Shown here: positions 51,250 through 59,579 of the stretch, piece after piece
Numbering within the stretch: the first letter of the stretch is position 1
Layout of the letters: each line of letters begins with the position of its first letter
Assembly: GCF_017355965.1 (NCBI RefSeq)
Contig: NZ_JAFIQW010000002.1
Location: forward strand, 1-64,000
Direction of reading: 5' to 3'
Origin: Desertivibrio insolitus
GTDB lineage: Bacteria > Actinomycetota > Actinomycetes > Actinomycetales > Microbacteriaceae
Length of the DNA: 64,000 nucleotides
Notes under the pieces: model-generated
The model's input: the letters and a program-made list of their open reading frames with translations, nothing else
Database searches by the model: none
Told to the model about the DNA's origin: nothing
Program-made: the position numbers and the translations under genes

Positions 51250-52212
51250 TCAGTCGGTCGTCTTGATGATGATCGAGTCGGTCTCCGGGATCGCCGCGGT
51301 GGGGTCCACGTACACGTCCGGCTCGATGTAGATGACGCGTGCGACCGGCACCGCAGCGCGCACCGCCTCCTCGATCTGGTTGATCGAGTACGAGACATCC
51401 GACATCGTCTTCTCGCGGTTGAAGGCGACCTTCGCGCCCACCATCAGCTCGTCGGGGCCGAGGTAGAGGGTCTTCATGTGGATGATGCGCTCGACGTCCG
51501 CGGTGCCGGCGATGGCCTGGCGGATGCGGTGCGTGTCTTTGGCGGTGGCGCCCTCGCCGACGAGCAGGCTCGCGGTCTCGAAGCCCAGCACGATCGCGAC
51601 GAGCACGAGCAGCACACCGATGCAGATGGTGCCGATGCCGTCCCAGATGGCGTTGTCGGTCACGATCGTGAGCCCGACGCCGAGGAAGGCGAGCACGAGA
51701 CCGGTGAGCGCGGCGATGTCCTCGAGCAGCACGACGGGCAGCTCGGGGGCCTTCGAGCGCCGGATGAACTGCACCCACGTGCCGTTGCCCTTGTGCGGGC
51801 GCGACTCCCGCACGGCGGTGCGCAACGAGAAGCTCTCCAGCCCGATCGAGATCAGCAGCACGACGATCGGCAGCCACGCGTTCTCGAGCGGCTCCGGGTG
51901 CAGCAGTTTCTCCACGCCCTCGTAGATCGAGAACACGCCGCCGACGCTGAACAGGATGATCGCGACGATGAACGCGTAGACGAACCGGGCCCGCCCGTAG
52001 CCGAACGGATGCTCCGCGTCGGCTGCCCGGCGGGCGCGCTTGCCCCCGAGCAGCAGGAGCAGCTGATTGCCGGAATCCGCGACGGAGTGCACGCTCTCAG
52101 CGAGCATCGAACTCGACCCCGAGAACAGGAACGCGATGAACTTCGTCACCGCGATTCCGAGGTTGGCCGAGAAGGCCGCGATGATCGCCTTGGTCCCACC
52201 GGATGCACTCAC
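51250..52212 (-). CDS. Cation diffusion facilitator (CDF) family transporter
   Basis: The 320-residue protein has six helices with the first metal site AESVHSVADSGNQ (His and Asp) and a second segment LLEDIAALTGLVLA where Glu replaces the usual His. A C-terminal cytoplasmic domain (GPDELMVGAKVAFNRE, INQIEEAVRAAVP) is the dimerising metal sensor. CDF proteins export Zn, Mn, Fe or Co in exchange for protons. GTG 52212 is the best start; TACGGT 6 bases before it could be a leaderless -10. Metal preference is not readable here. Confidence 0.88.
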   Translation of the reverse strand: MSASGGTKAIIAAFSANLGIAVTKFIAFLFSGSSSMLAESVHSVADSGNQLLLLLGGKRARRAADAEHPFGYGRARFVYAFIVAIILFSVGGVFSIYEGVEKLLHPEPLENAWLPIVVLLISIGLESFSLRTAVRESRPHKGNGTWVQFIRRSKAPELPVVLLEDIAALTGLVLAFLGVGLTIVTDNAIWDGIGTICIGVLLVLVAIVLGFETASLLVGEGATAKDTHRIRQAIAGTADVERIIHMKTLYLGPDELMVGAKVAFNREKTMSDVSYSINQIEEAVRAAVPVARVIYIEPDVYVDPTAAIPETDSIIIKTTD

Positions 52213-52268
52213 CTTCTCACCGTACAACTGAGGCTTCGTCCCACCTGGGCCGCTCCTAGACTGACGCT

Positions 52269-53099
52269 GTGTCGCTGACCCTCCCGCCCATCGCGATCCT
52301 CGGAGCCGGTTCGATGGGAGGCGCGATCCTGCAGGGGCTGCTCGCTCCCGAGGTGCAGGTCGAGGGAGGCATCCGCGTCACCAACCGCACCGAGGTCAAG
52401 GCCGCCGCACTGCAGCAAGAGGGCGTGACCTCGTACGCGACCGAGTCGGATCCGGATGCCAACGCGCGCGCCGTCGACGGCGCCCGGCTCGTGGTGCTCG
52501 GGGTCAAGCCGTTCGGCATCGCCGACCTGCTGCGCGAGCTCGCGCCGGTGCTCGACCCGGCGGCCGTCGTGGTCAGCGTCGCCGCGGGCGTGCGCCTCGC
52601 GACGATGGAGGAGCTCGTACCGAACCCGGTGCTGCGCGCGATGCCGAACACCCCGTCGCTCGTGCGGCTCGGGGTCACCGGCCTCAGCGCCGGCAGCCGG
52701 GTGAGCGAGACGGATGCCGCGCTCGCGCGCTCCGTCTTCGAGTGCGTCGGCTCCGTGCTCGGGGTGCCCGAGGAGCAGCTCGACGCGCTGAGCGCCGTGT
52801 CGGGGTCCGGACCGGCCTACGTCTACCTGCTCATCGAGCAGCTCGAACTCGCCGCCCGCAACCTCGGGTTCACCGCGGAGCAGGCCCAGACGATGGTGCG
52901 CCAGACCTTCCGCGGAGCGACGGAGCTGCTCGCGGCGACAGGCGAGGAGCCCCGCGAGCTGCGTCGCAAGGTCACGAGCCCGAAGGGCACGACCGAGCAG
53001 GCGATCGCGGTGATGGAGCGCGCGGACTTCGCGCACACGTTCGACGAGGCGCTCGCCGCGGCGATCCGCCGTGCGGGCGAGATCGCAGCGGGGAAGTAG
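52269..53099 (+). CDS. proC: Pyrroline-5-carboxylate reductase
   Basis: The 276-residue enzyme makes proline from pyrroline-5-carboxylate with NAD(P)H. It has the dinucleotide loop AILGAGSMGGAILQGL, VLGVKPFGIADLL, MPNTPSLVRLGVTGL and the C-terminal signature VSGSGPAYVYLLIE with TSPKGTTEQAI. GTG 52269 is the start. It is divergent from the CDF gene across 56 bases. Confidence 0.95.
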   Translation: MSLTLPPIAILGAGSMGGAILQGLLAPEVQVEGGIRVTNRTEVKAAALQQEGVTSYATESDPDANARAVDGARLVVLGVKPFGIADLLRELAPVLDPAAVVVSVAAGVRLATMEELVPNPVLRAMPNTPSLVRLGVTGLSAGSRVSETDAALARSVFECVGSVLGVPEEQLDALSAVSGSGPAYVYLLIEQLELAARNLGFTAEQAQTMVRQTFRGATELLAATGEEPRELRRKVTSPKGTTEQAIAVMERADFAHTFDEALAAAIRRAGEIAAGK

Positions 53100-53248
53100 C
53101 GCGTACTCCCGCAGCCCTCCGGGTGTCTCGCTCAGGGCGCGCACTCCGGCCTCGCGGTAGCGCCGCGGCGAGCGCGAACTCGCACTCGACCTGCGACCCC
53201 GCCACCAGCAGTTGGCGGGGTTATTGGTTGGGTGCGGTCTCCTGCGGC

Positions 53249-53286
53249 GTCTGGGCCTCGACACGCCGGCTGCGCCGGCGAGGTGC
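53249..53286 (-). repeat. REP-like intergenic element, copy 3 (diverged)
   Basis: GCCTCGACACGCCGGCTGCG followed by CCGGCGAGGTGC resembles the inverted form of the elements at 51008 and 57391, with several changes. It lies in the gap between proC and trkA. Confidence 0.45.
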
Positions 53287-53295
53287 TGGACGCGC

Positions 53296-53967
53296 CTACG
53301 CGGTCAGCGACGCGAAGCGCTCGATGTCGCTCGAGCGGCCCGTCACCACGATGAGGTCGTGGTTCGAGATCACCGTCTCGCCCGTCGCGTAGGTGAACTC
53401 GGCGCCCGGGCTCTTCACGCCGACGACCGTGACACCGTGCTTGCGGCGGATCTGCGACTCCGCGAGCGGTACGCCGCGCACCGGCTTCGGCGGGTACATC
53501 TTCACGATGGCGAAGTCGTCGTCGAACTCGATGAAATCGAGCATCCGGCCGGAGACGAGGTGCGCCGTGCGCTCGCCGGCCTCGGTCTCGGGGTAGATCA
53601 CGTGGTTCGCCCCGATGCGGGCCAGGATCTTGCCGTGCGACGAGCTGATCGCCTTCGCCCAGATCTGCGGGATCTTCAGGTCGACGAGGTTCGCGGTGAT
53701 GAGCACGGATGCCTCGATCGACGAGCCCACCGCGACGACCGCGATCTGGAAGTCCTGGGCGCCGATCTGGCGAAGGGCGTCGATGTTGCGGGCATCCGCC
53801 TGGACGGCGTGCGTCACGCGCTCGGACCACTTCTGCACGAGCCCGGCGTCGACGTCGACGGCCAGTACCTCGCGGTCGAGCCGGTCGAGCTGGCCGGCGG
53901 TGGCCGCCCCGAAGCGACCGAGCCCGATCACGAGCACGGGGGCGTTGTGGGGGATCTTCTCAACCAA
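53296..53967 (-). CDS. Trk potassium uptake regulatory subunit TrkA/KtrA-like
   Basis: The 223-residue protein is one RCK unit: VLVIGLGRFGAATAGQLDRL is the NAD(H)/nucleotide loop, SSIEASVLITANLVDL follows, and a C-terminal RCK_C domain ends it (VKSPGAEFTYATGETVISNHDLIVVTG). It gates the partner potassium channel. TTG 53967 gives MVEKIPHNAPVLVIG and overlaps the TrkH stop by 8 bases, so the pair is translated together. The size equals KtrA/TrkA single-unit proteins. Confidence 0.92.
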   Translation of the reverse strand: MVEKIPHNAPVLVIGLGRFGAATAGQLDRLDREVLAVDVDAGLVQKWSERVTHAVQADARNIDALRQIGAQDFQIAVVAVGSSIEASVLITANLVDLKIPQIWAKAISSSHGKILARIGANHVIYPETEAGERTAHLVSGRMLDFIEFDDDFAIVKMYPPKPVRGVPLAESQIRRKHGVTVVGVKSPGAEFTYATGETVISNHDLIVVTGRSSDIERFASLTA

Positions 53968-55384
53968 CGATCGGCCTCTCTTCCGCCCGCCTGTACAGCT
54001 GGCGCCGCTCGGACGCGGCCACGGCGGCCGCAAGGGTGACGGTACCCACCCTGCCCATGAACATGGTCGCGGCGAGCACGTACTTGCCCGGATCGTCCAC
54101 CTCGGCGGTGAGCCCGGTGGTCAGACCGGATGTCGCGAACGCCGAGATCACGTCGAACAGCACGTAGTCGAGTCGCTGGTTCGTCAGCTGCAGCAGGATG
54201 ATGCAGGCCAGCGCGACGATCGTCGCGCTCCACAGCACGACGCTGACCGAGACGCGCAGCACGTCGGAGGGGATGCGGCGCTCGAACGCCTCCATGCTGT
54301 CGCTGCCCCGCGCCTCGGCGTAGGCGGCGAGGAACAGGATGGCGAGGGTCGTCACCTTGATGCCGCCCGCCGTCGACGCGGAGCCGCCGCCGATGAACAT
54401 GAGCATGTCGGTCACGAGCAGGCTCGAGCCGTGCAGGTCGGCGGTGTCGAAGGTCGCGAAGCCGCCCGAGCGGGTCATCATCGACAGGAACGTCGACTGC
54501 AGCACGCGCTGCCCGGGGTCCATCCCGCCGATCGTGGCGGGGTTGGTGAACTCCAGCACGAAGTAGGCGAGCGTGCCGAGCACGAAGAGCCCGAGGTACG
54601 TCGTCAGGGTCAGCTTGACGTGCAGCGACCATCGGCGCGGCTTCGTGGGGTGGCGCAGCAGGGCGTGGATGACCGGGAAGCCGATGCTGCCGAGGAACAC
54701 CGCGACCATGAGCAGCCCGAGGAACCACGGGTCCGCCGCGAACGGCGCGAGTCCGTCGGGGTGCAGTGTGAAGCCCGTGTTGGTGAAGGCCATGATCGAG
54801 AAGGAGACGGCGATCCACGCGGCATCCGCGAACCCGTAGCCCTCGAGCAGCACGGTCGGAAACAGCAGCACGGCGACGACGGCCTCGATCACGACGACGC
54901 TGAGCGCGACCGTGATCAACAGGTTTCCGATCTCGCCGAGGCGCACGGCCTGACCTTCGGCGACCGGTCCGCGGTGGATGCGCAGCGGATTGCTGTCGCC
55001 CGCGGCGATGAGCCGCTGCTTGAGCCCGAGCCGCCGCGAGATGACGAGGCCGAGGATCGACGCGAGCGTCAGCACGCCGACGGCGCCGATCTGCACGCCG
55101 ATGACGATGACGACGTGTCCGAACGGGGTCCAGTGAGTCGACATGTCGACGGTCGAGAGGCCGGTCACGCAGATCGTCGAGATCGCGGTGAAGAGCGCGT
55201 CGGCGAACGACGCGGAGCCCTCGCCCCGCCGCGAGATCGGCAGCAGCAGGAGGATCGTGGTCACGGCGATCAGCGCTGCGAAGATCAGGATCGCGAAGCG
55301 CGACGGACTCGCGGTGGCGAAGTCGTCGAAGCGGTCGCGCACCCGGGCGACGGGGTTGGTTCGAGCAGCCGGACGCGCCTGCAT
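53960..55384 (-). CDS. TrkH/KtrB-family potassium channel subunit
   Basis: The 474-residue membrane protein has four repeats of the TrkH fold. Pore regions include TGLSTVDMSTHW, FTNTGFTLHPDGL, MTRSGGFATFDTADL and GGGSASTAGGIKVTTL, where the Gly residues form the selectivity filter. Together with the RCK protein it takes up K+. ATG 55384 has GAGGAG 6 bases upstream; a GTG at 55402 is also in frame. Confidence 0.93.
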   Translation of the reverse strand: MQARPAARTNPVARVRDRFDDFATASPSRFAILIFAALIAVTTILLLLPISRRGEGSASFADALFTAISTICVTGLSTVDMSTHWTPFGHVVIVIGVQIGAVGVLTLASILGLVISRRLGLKQRLIAAGDSNPLRIHRGPVAEGQAVRLGEIGNLLITVALSVVVIEAVVAVLLFPTVLLEGYGFADAAWIAVSFSIMAFTNTGFTLHPDGLAPFAADPWFLGLLMVAVFLGSIGFPVIHALLRHPTKPRRWSLHVKLTLTTYLGLFVLGTLAYFVLEFTNPATIGGMDPGQRVLQSTFLSMMTRSGGFATFDTADLHGSSLLVTDMLMFIGGGSASTAGGIKVTTLAILFLAAYAEARGSDSMEAFERRIPSDVLRVSVSVVLWSATIVALACIILLQLTNQRLDYVLFDVISAFATSGLTTGLTAEVDDPGKYVLAATMFMGRVGTVTLAAAVAASERRQLYRRAEERPIVG

Positions 55385-55460
55385 GCCGATCTCCTCGTCC
55401 ACTGGTGGCCGGAACGAGTTGTCATGCTACTCCCGGCCCAATCTCGCTAGCGTCGAAACC

Positions 55461-56042
55461 ATGGCCGACCTCTTCTCGCTGATCGCCGACCCCGACATGC
55501 GCACGACGCTGCGGGAGGTGCTGGATGCCACCGGAGACGGCGAAACGATGACCGTCTCCGAGCTCGCCCGCCGCCTCGGTGTGCCCGACGACGCGGCGCT
55601 CGCCCGCGTGACGACCCTCGAGGACGCGGGCCTGCTGCGCATCGGCGGCACCGACGAGGAGCACACCCTGCGGCTCGACGCGACGCCGCTCTACGAGATC
55701 GACGCGTGGCTCAGCCCGTTCATCGACACCGCCGCGGTGCGCCGCGAGCGCGAGGAGGACGCGGATGACGCGGGCAGCGCCGTCTTCGCGGCGTGGGCCG
55801 GCGTGCAGCTGCCGCCGTCGCTGCAGAAGGCCCGCGAGAACCTGCAGCTCGCCCGCGAGAACATCCAGCAGGCGCGGGAGAGCATGCAGCAGGCGCGCGA
55901 GAGCCTGCAGCGCCCCGGCGACGCGGGCTCCGCGGTGGGGCGCGCGCTCGCCGACACCCAGGCCAAGGCGTCGGAGGTGCTGCACGAGGCATCCGCGGCG
56001 GCGAAGAAGTTGAAGGAGAAGCTGCGTCACACCGATCAGTAG
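55461..56042 (+). CDS. HTH protein with a heptad-repeat coiled coil
   Basis: The 193-residue protein starts with an ArsR/MarR-like winged helix (MTVSELARRLGVPDDAALARVTTLEDAGLLRIGG, about 30-63). It continues into a four-copy seven-residue repeat (ARENLQL, ARENIQQ, ARESMQQ, ARESLQR, about 133-160) and a helical tail rich in Lys/Ala. The regular heptads form a parallel coiled coil for dimer or oligomer formation. ATG 55461 follows the divergent trkH start by 76 bases, so control of potassium uptake is possible. No family name recognised. Confidence 0.75.
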   Translation: MADLFSLIADPDMRTTLREVLDATGDGETMTVSELARRLGVPDDAALARVTTLEDAGLLRIGGTDEEHTLRLDATPLYEIDAWLSPFIDTAAVRREREEDADDAGSAVFAAWAGVQLPPSLQKARENLQLARENIQQARESMQQARESLQRPGDAGSAVGRALADTQAKASEVLHEASAAAKKLKEKLRHTDQ

Positions 56043-56153
56043 GCGGATGGACTCCAGTCACAGAAGCCTCTATCCTGTGCATTCAGTCACATCCGTCACA
56101 CCCGAGTGGATGGACTTCGAGGCTCCGGACTAGGCGGGGCGAAGGAGCACGAG

Positions 56154-56348
56154 ATGGCGCGCGATCTCTCGGAGATGCGCTTCCTCACGGTGGCCGAGGT
56201 CGCCGAGATGATGCGCGTCTCGAACATGACGGTCTACCGCCTCGTGCACTCCGGCGAACTGCCGGCCGTGCGCTTCGGGCGCTCCTTCCGCATCCCCGAG
56301 TCCGCGGTCGCGCAGGCCGTGCAGCCGCGGATCTCCGACGCGGGCTGA
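56154..56348 (+). CDS. BldC-like helix-turn-helix (excisionase-type) regulator
   Basis: The 64-residue protein has the MerR-like HTH_17 domain: FLTVAEVAEMMRVSNMTVYRLVHSGELPAVRFGRSFRIPESAV. This is the hallmark of BldC, a conserved actinobacterial DNA-binding protein. GAAGGAG lies before ATG 56154. A TATCCT -10-like box and repeated AGTCACA words occur in the leader (56056-56100). Confidence 0.9.
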   Translation: MARDLSEMRFLTVAEVAEMMRVSNMTVYRLVHSGELPAVRFGRSFRIPESAVAQAVQPRISDAG

Positions 56349-56455
56349 ACGCGTCACGCCTCAACCGCCGCGGCGGGTTTGATAGCATGGGGCGCTAGAT
56401 TTTCCGCGGTTCGACACGGACCGGGTGTCTGTTTCGAATTACGAGTGGAGTTCCC

Positions 56456-56554
56456 ATGGGTTCTGTCATCAAGAAGCGTCGCAAGCGCATGGCGAAGAAG
56501 AAGCACCGCAAGCTGCTTCGCAAGACCCGTCACCAGCGTCGCAACAAGAAGTAG
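56456..56554 (+). CDS. Small ribosomal subunit protein bS22 (AURKAIP1/COX24 domain)
   Basis: ATG 56456 encodes 32 residues, nearly half Lys or Arg: [16 protein letters not shown] then [16 protein letters not shown]. This matches bS22 of actinobacterial ribosomes, a 30S protein near the decoding centre. It is too short for most gene finders. A -10-like TAGCAT box lies in the leader near 56382-56387. Confidence 0.93.
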   Translation: MGSVIKKRRKRMAKKKHRKLLRKTRHQRRNKK

Positions 56555-56741
56555 TCGCTACTTCTCCTCGGAAGCGCCGGCCCGTCAGGGCACGGCGCTT
56601 TCGTCGTTTCCGGCGCCGGATGACTCCGGGTCGGCGTACCCGGGACCGGATGACCCGGGGTCGGCGTCCGCCCGGGACCCGGGCGAGCGCTCGAATGCCT
56701 TCGCTGGCATCCGGCCGAGGCATCCGTTCTAGGCTCGGAGC

Positions 56742-56993
56742 GTGACGACCGCCCGCATCACTCTCGTCGGCAAGCCCGGCTGCCACCTGTGCGACGACGC
56801 GCGCCAGGTGGTGCAGCGGGTGTCCGCGGGCTTCGAAACGAGCTACGAGGAGCTGTCGATCCTCGACGACGAGACGCTGTTCGAGGAGTACGCGGAGGAG
56901 ATCCCCGTCGTGCTCATCAACGACCGCGTGCACACCATCTGGCGGGTCGACCCCACGCGTCTGACCGCCGCCCTTCAGGAGGCGACCGCATGA
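56742..56993 (+). CDS. Glutaredoxin-like (DUF836) protein
   Basis: The 83-residue thioredoxin-fold protein has the active pair CHLC in VGKPGCHLCDDARQVV and the cis-Pro segment EIPVVLINDRVH. DUF836 proteins reduce disulfides or act with mycothiol-linked systems. GTG 56742 is the start. It overlaps the Dabb gene by 4 bases (ATGA). Confidence 0.88.
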   Translation: MTTARITLVGKPGCHLCDDARQVVQRVSAGFETSYEELSILDDETLFEEYAEEIPVVLINDRVHTIWRVDPTRLTAALQEATA

Positions 56994-57289
56994 TCCGGCA
57001 CATCGTGCTCTGGACGTTCAACGGCGAGACGGATGCCGAGCGGCTCGAGCAGGGCGCTCGCGCGGCCGCCGCGCTGCAGGCGCTGCCGGCGATGATCCCC
57101 GAGATCCAGTCGTTCACGGTCGCGTCGAACACCGTCGACATCGACCGCAACTCCGACCTCGCGCTCGTCGCCGAGTTCACGGATGCCGCGGCGCTGAAGG
57201 CCTACGGCGACCACCCGGAGCACCTGAAGGTCGTGGCGCTCATGAAGCAGATCGTCGCCTCCCGCGCGGCGATCGACTTCGAGGTCTAG
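56990..57289 (+). CDS. Dabb (stress-responsive dimeric alpha/beta barrel) protein
   Basis: The 99-residue protein starts MIRHIVLWTF and has SFTVASNTVDIDRNSDLALVAEF with DHPEHLKVVALMKQIV, the Dabb pattern. These form dimeric barrels that may act as small cyclases or decarboxylases or bind hydrophobic ligands. It is translationally coupled to the glutaredoxin-like gene. Confidence 0.88.
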   Translation: MIRHIVLWTFNGETDAERLEQGARAAAALQALPAMIPEIQSFTVASNTVDIDRNSDLALVAEFTDAAALKAYGDHPEHLKVVALMKQIVASRAAIDFEV

Positions 57290-57390
57290 CGCCGCCGCGC
57301 TGCCGTCCGACGCGGCATCCGCGGATGCTTCACACGCCGCAGGTGCTGCGCGACGCTGCGTTGTACCCGACCGATCCCGACCAGCCAGCA

Positions 57391-57424
57391 GTCGAGTAGC
57401 CGCGAAGCGGCGTATCGAGACCCT
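57391..57424 (+). repeat. REP-like intergenic element, copy 4
   Basis: GTCGAGTAGC, CGCGAAGCGG and CGTATCGAGACC follow one another, matching the element at 51008 in order and spacing. It lies between the Dabb gene and a convergent membrane gene. Confidence 0.65.
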
Positions 57425-57439
57425 CGCGCCCGCCGCCCC

Positions 57440-57826
57440 TCAGCTCGCCGCGATCGCGAACGCCAGCAGCGCCAGCACCGCGGCGGTGGGCGTCATGAGC
57501 AGCCGCTCGGGCTTGCTGCGCGAGATCAGGTTGAGCACGATCCCGAGCGCCAGGTAGACCGTGATCACCCACATCGCGACGACGATCACGGGGTTGTCCG
57601 GGCCGGGCCACACGATGCCGACGCGTGCGAGCGCGACCCAGCCGATGAGCGCGTAGATCACGATCGACGAGGCGCTGCCGATGCGCTTGGAGCGCGGAAG
57701 CACGCGGTCCTGCCCGCCCCAGGCGAGATGCCCCAGCGGGGCGCCGGCGATGAGCGCGACCTGGAAGGCGACGAGCGCGAGGAGCAGGGCGCAGAAGAGG
57801 GCGACCGCGGGCAGCAGGATGTTCAC
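57440..57826 (-). CDS. Four-helix membrane protein of unknown function
   Basis: The 128-residue protein (GTG 57826) has four hydrophobic segments: LLPAVALFCALLLALVAFQV, IVIYALIGWVALARVGIV, PVIVVAMWVITVYLALGIVL and PTAAVLALLAFAIAAS. A short loop carries HLAWGGQDRVLPRSKRIGS. ATG 57844 would add six residues. I do not recognise a family; it resembles small membrane proteins common in actinobacteria. Confidence 0.7.
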   Translation of the reverse strand: MNILLPAVALFCALLLALVAFQVALIAGAPLGHLAWGGQDRVLPRSKRIGSASSIVIYALIGWVALARVGIVWPGPDNPVIVVAMWVITVYLALGIVLNLISRSKPERLLMTPTAAVLALLAFAIAAS

Positions 57827-57844
57827 GGCGTGATCATGCCGCAT

Positions 57845-58197
57845 CCGGGCAACGCCCAGGGTGAACAGTCGGTGCGCCCGCCCCGAGTCATCCGCCCCGC
57901 TGAACGCGCACCGTCGCCGAGGCGCGAGTGGCGCGTTCATCGCTGACTGGCGCTTCCATGACTTCGCCACTCACCGAGGAACGCGCATCTCACGGATGCC
58001 CGAGCCGGAGCCGGCGCCGCGTGGCCGGGCGCGCGAGCTGCGCAGTTCCTGCCGAGCTGCGCAGTAACAAGTGCATTACTCGGCACGAACTGCGCAACAC
58101 GGATCACCGGGAGGCGCTACACAGGAGACGCCACGCCGGAGGCGGAGCACCCGAAGGCGGAGCACCCAACCGGCGCCCGCCCCGAGTCATCCGCCCC
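57845..58197. other. 353-base repeat- and hairpin-rich spacer
   Basis: No gene. A 25-bp exact direct repeat occurs at 57874-57898 and 58173-58197, the second abutting the aspS stop. Other structure includes TGAACGCGC/GCGCGTTCA arms at 57901 and 57931, GAGTGGCG/CGCCACTC at 57926 and 57965, two GAGCTGCGCAGT copies near 58030-58070, and two GGCGGAGCACCC copies at 58141 and 58157. Confidence 0.6.
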
Positions 58198-59508
58198 CTA
58201 CGGCAGCAGCCGCGTCGGACCGCGGAAGAGGTACGTGACCTCGCGGATCGACGACTGGTGCAGCAGCAGCATGATCACGCGGCTGAGGCCCATGCCGAAG
58301 CCGCCGTGCGGCGGCACTCCGTAGCGGAAGAAGTCGAGGTAGAACGACAGCTCCTCGGGGTCGAGACCCTTCTCGCGGGCCTGCTCCTCAAGCAGTTCGA
58401 CGCGGTGCTCGCGCTGCGCTCCCGTGGAGATCTCGACGCCGTTGAAGATGAGGTCGTAGCTGTTCGTGAGGCCCGCGTCGCCCTCGTGACGCATGTGGTA
58501 GAACGGCCGGATGCTCGCGTCGTAGTCCGTCAGGAAGACGAACTCGTGCCCGAACTCCTCCTTCACGTAGGCGGCGATGCGGCGCTCGCCCTCGGGGTCC
58601 ATGTCGGCGTCGGCGCGCGGCACGACGTAGCCGCGGTCGGCCACGATCTGCTTCGCCTCGGCGAGCGGGATGCGCGGGAACGGGCGCGACGGCACGGTGA
58701 CCTCGACGCCGAGCAGCTCCTGGATCTCCGCGCCGTGCTTCTCCTTGACCGCGGTCAGGCCGGCGACGATGAGCTCCTCGTGCATGTTCATGACGTCCTC
58801 GTGCGACGAGATCCAGCTGATCTCGGCGTCGATGCTCGTGAACTCGGTCGCGTGCCGCGAGGTGAACGACGGGTCGGCGCGGAACGCGGGGGCGATCTCG
58901 AACACCTTGCCGAAGCCCGCGGGCTGCGCCATCTGCTTGAAGAACTGCGGGCTCTGCGCGAGGTAGGCCTTGCCCTCGAAGTACTCCACCTCGAAGAGCT
59001 CTGCACGGCTCTCGGATGCGGAGGCCATGAGCTTCGGGGTGTGGATCTCGATGAAGTCGTTCTCGATCCACCAGGTGCGCAGCGCGTGCTCGAACGTCGT
59101 CTGCACGCGGAAGATCAGGTTCTGCTCGGGGCGGCGGAGGTCGAGGAAGCGCCAGTCGAGCCGCTTGTCGATCGATGTGTCATCCGCGATCGGGGTCTCG
59201 GGGATCGCCTTCGAGACGACATCGAGCGTCGCGATCTTGACCTCGATGCCGCCGAGCTTCACGCGCTCGTCGTGCTTGAGGTCGCCCGTCACGGTGATGA
59301 AGGAGCCCTGGCTGAGCTCGCTGATGGTCGCGGCGACCTCGGCGGTGTCGTCGGTGCGCGGGTTGACGAGCTGCACGGCGCCCGACTCGTCGCGGAGCAC
59401 GACGAACTGCACCTTCTTCTGATCCCGCACGGTCTCGACCCAGCCGGAGACGCTGACGGGGCCGTCCTCGAGGGCGGCCAGGTTCTTGATGAGGGTGCGC
59501 TCGGTCAC
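58198..59508 (-). CDS. aspS: Aspartyl-tRNA synthetase, archaeal/eukaryotic-like short type
   Basis: The 436-residue class II synthetase has an N-terminal OB fold (VSVSGWVETVRDQKKVQFVVLRDESG), motif 2 (FEIAPAFRADPSFTSRHATEF) and motif 3 (HGGFGMGLSRVIMLLL). At 436 residues it lacks the roughly 150-residue insertion of typical bacterial AspRS, so it is of the archaeal/nondiscriminating-prone type that also charges tRNA-Asn in some bacteria. The start GTG 59508 has TAGGAT 8 bases upstream and no ribosome site; it is probably leaderless. Confidence 0.93.
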   Translation of the reverse strand: MTERTLIKNLAALEDGPVSVSGWVETVRDQKKVQFVVLRDESGAVQLVNPRTDDTAEVAATISELSQGSFITVTGDLKHDERVKLGGIEVKIATLDVVSKAIPETPIADDTSIDKRLDWRFLDLRRPEQNLIFRVQTTFEHALRTWWIENDFIEIHTPKLMASASESRAELFEVEYFEGKAYLAQSPQFFKQMAQPAGFGKVFEIAPAFRADPSFTSRHATEFTSIDAEISWISSHEDVMNMHEELIVAGLTAVKEKHGAEIQELLGVEVTVPSRPFPRIPLAEAKQIVADRGYVVPRADADMDPEGERRIAAYVKEEFGHEFVFLTDYDASIRPFYHMRHEGDAGLTNSYDLIFNGVEISTGAQREHRVELLEEQAREKGLDPEELSFYLDFFRYGVPPHGGFGMGLSRVIMLLLHQSSIREVTYLFRGPTRLLP

Positions 59509-59579
59509 GGACGTCAATCCTAGTGAGCGGGGTGGCCACAGCGAGCGGGCTCCGAGAACCGCTCCGTACACTTACGGCC

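Noticed and set aside
57845-58197. Insertion sequence or MITE with terminal inverted repeats
   Set aside because: The exact 25-bp repeats are direct, not inverted, and no transposase or clear target duplication is visible. It is kept only as a possible element footprint.
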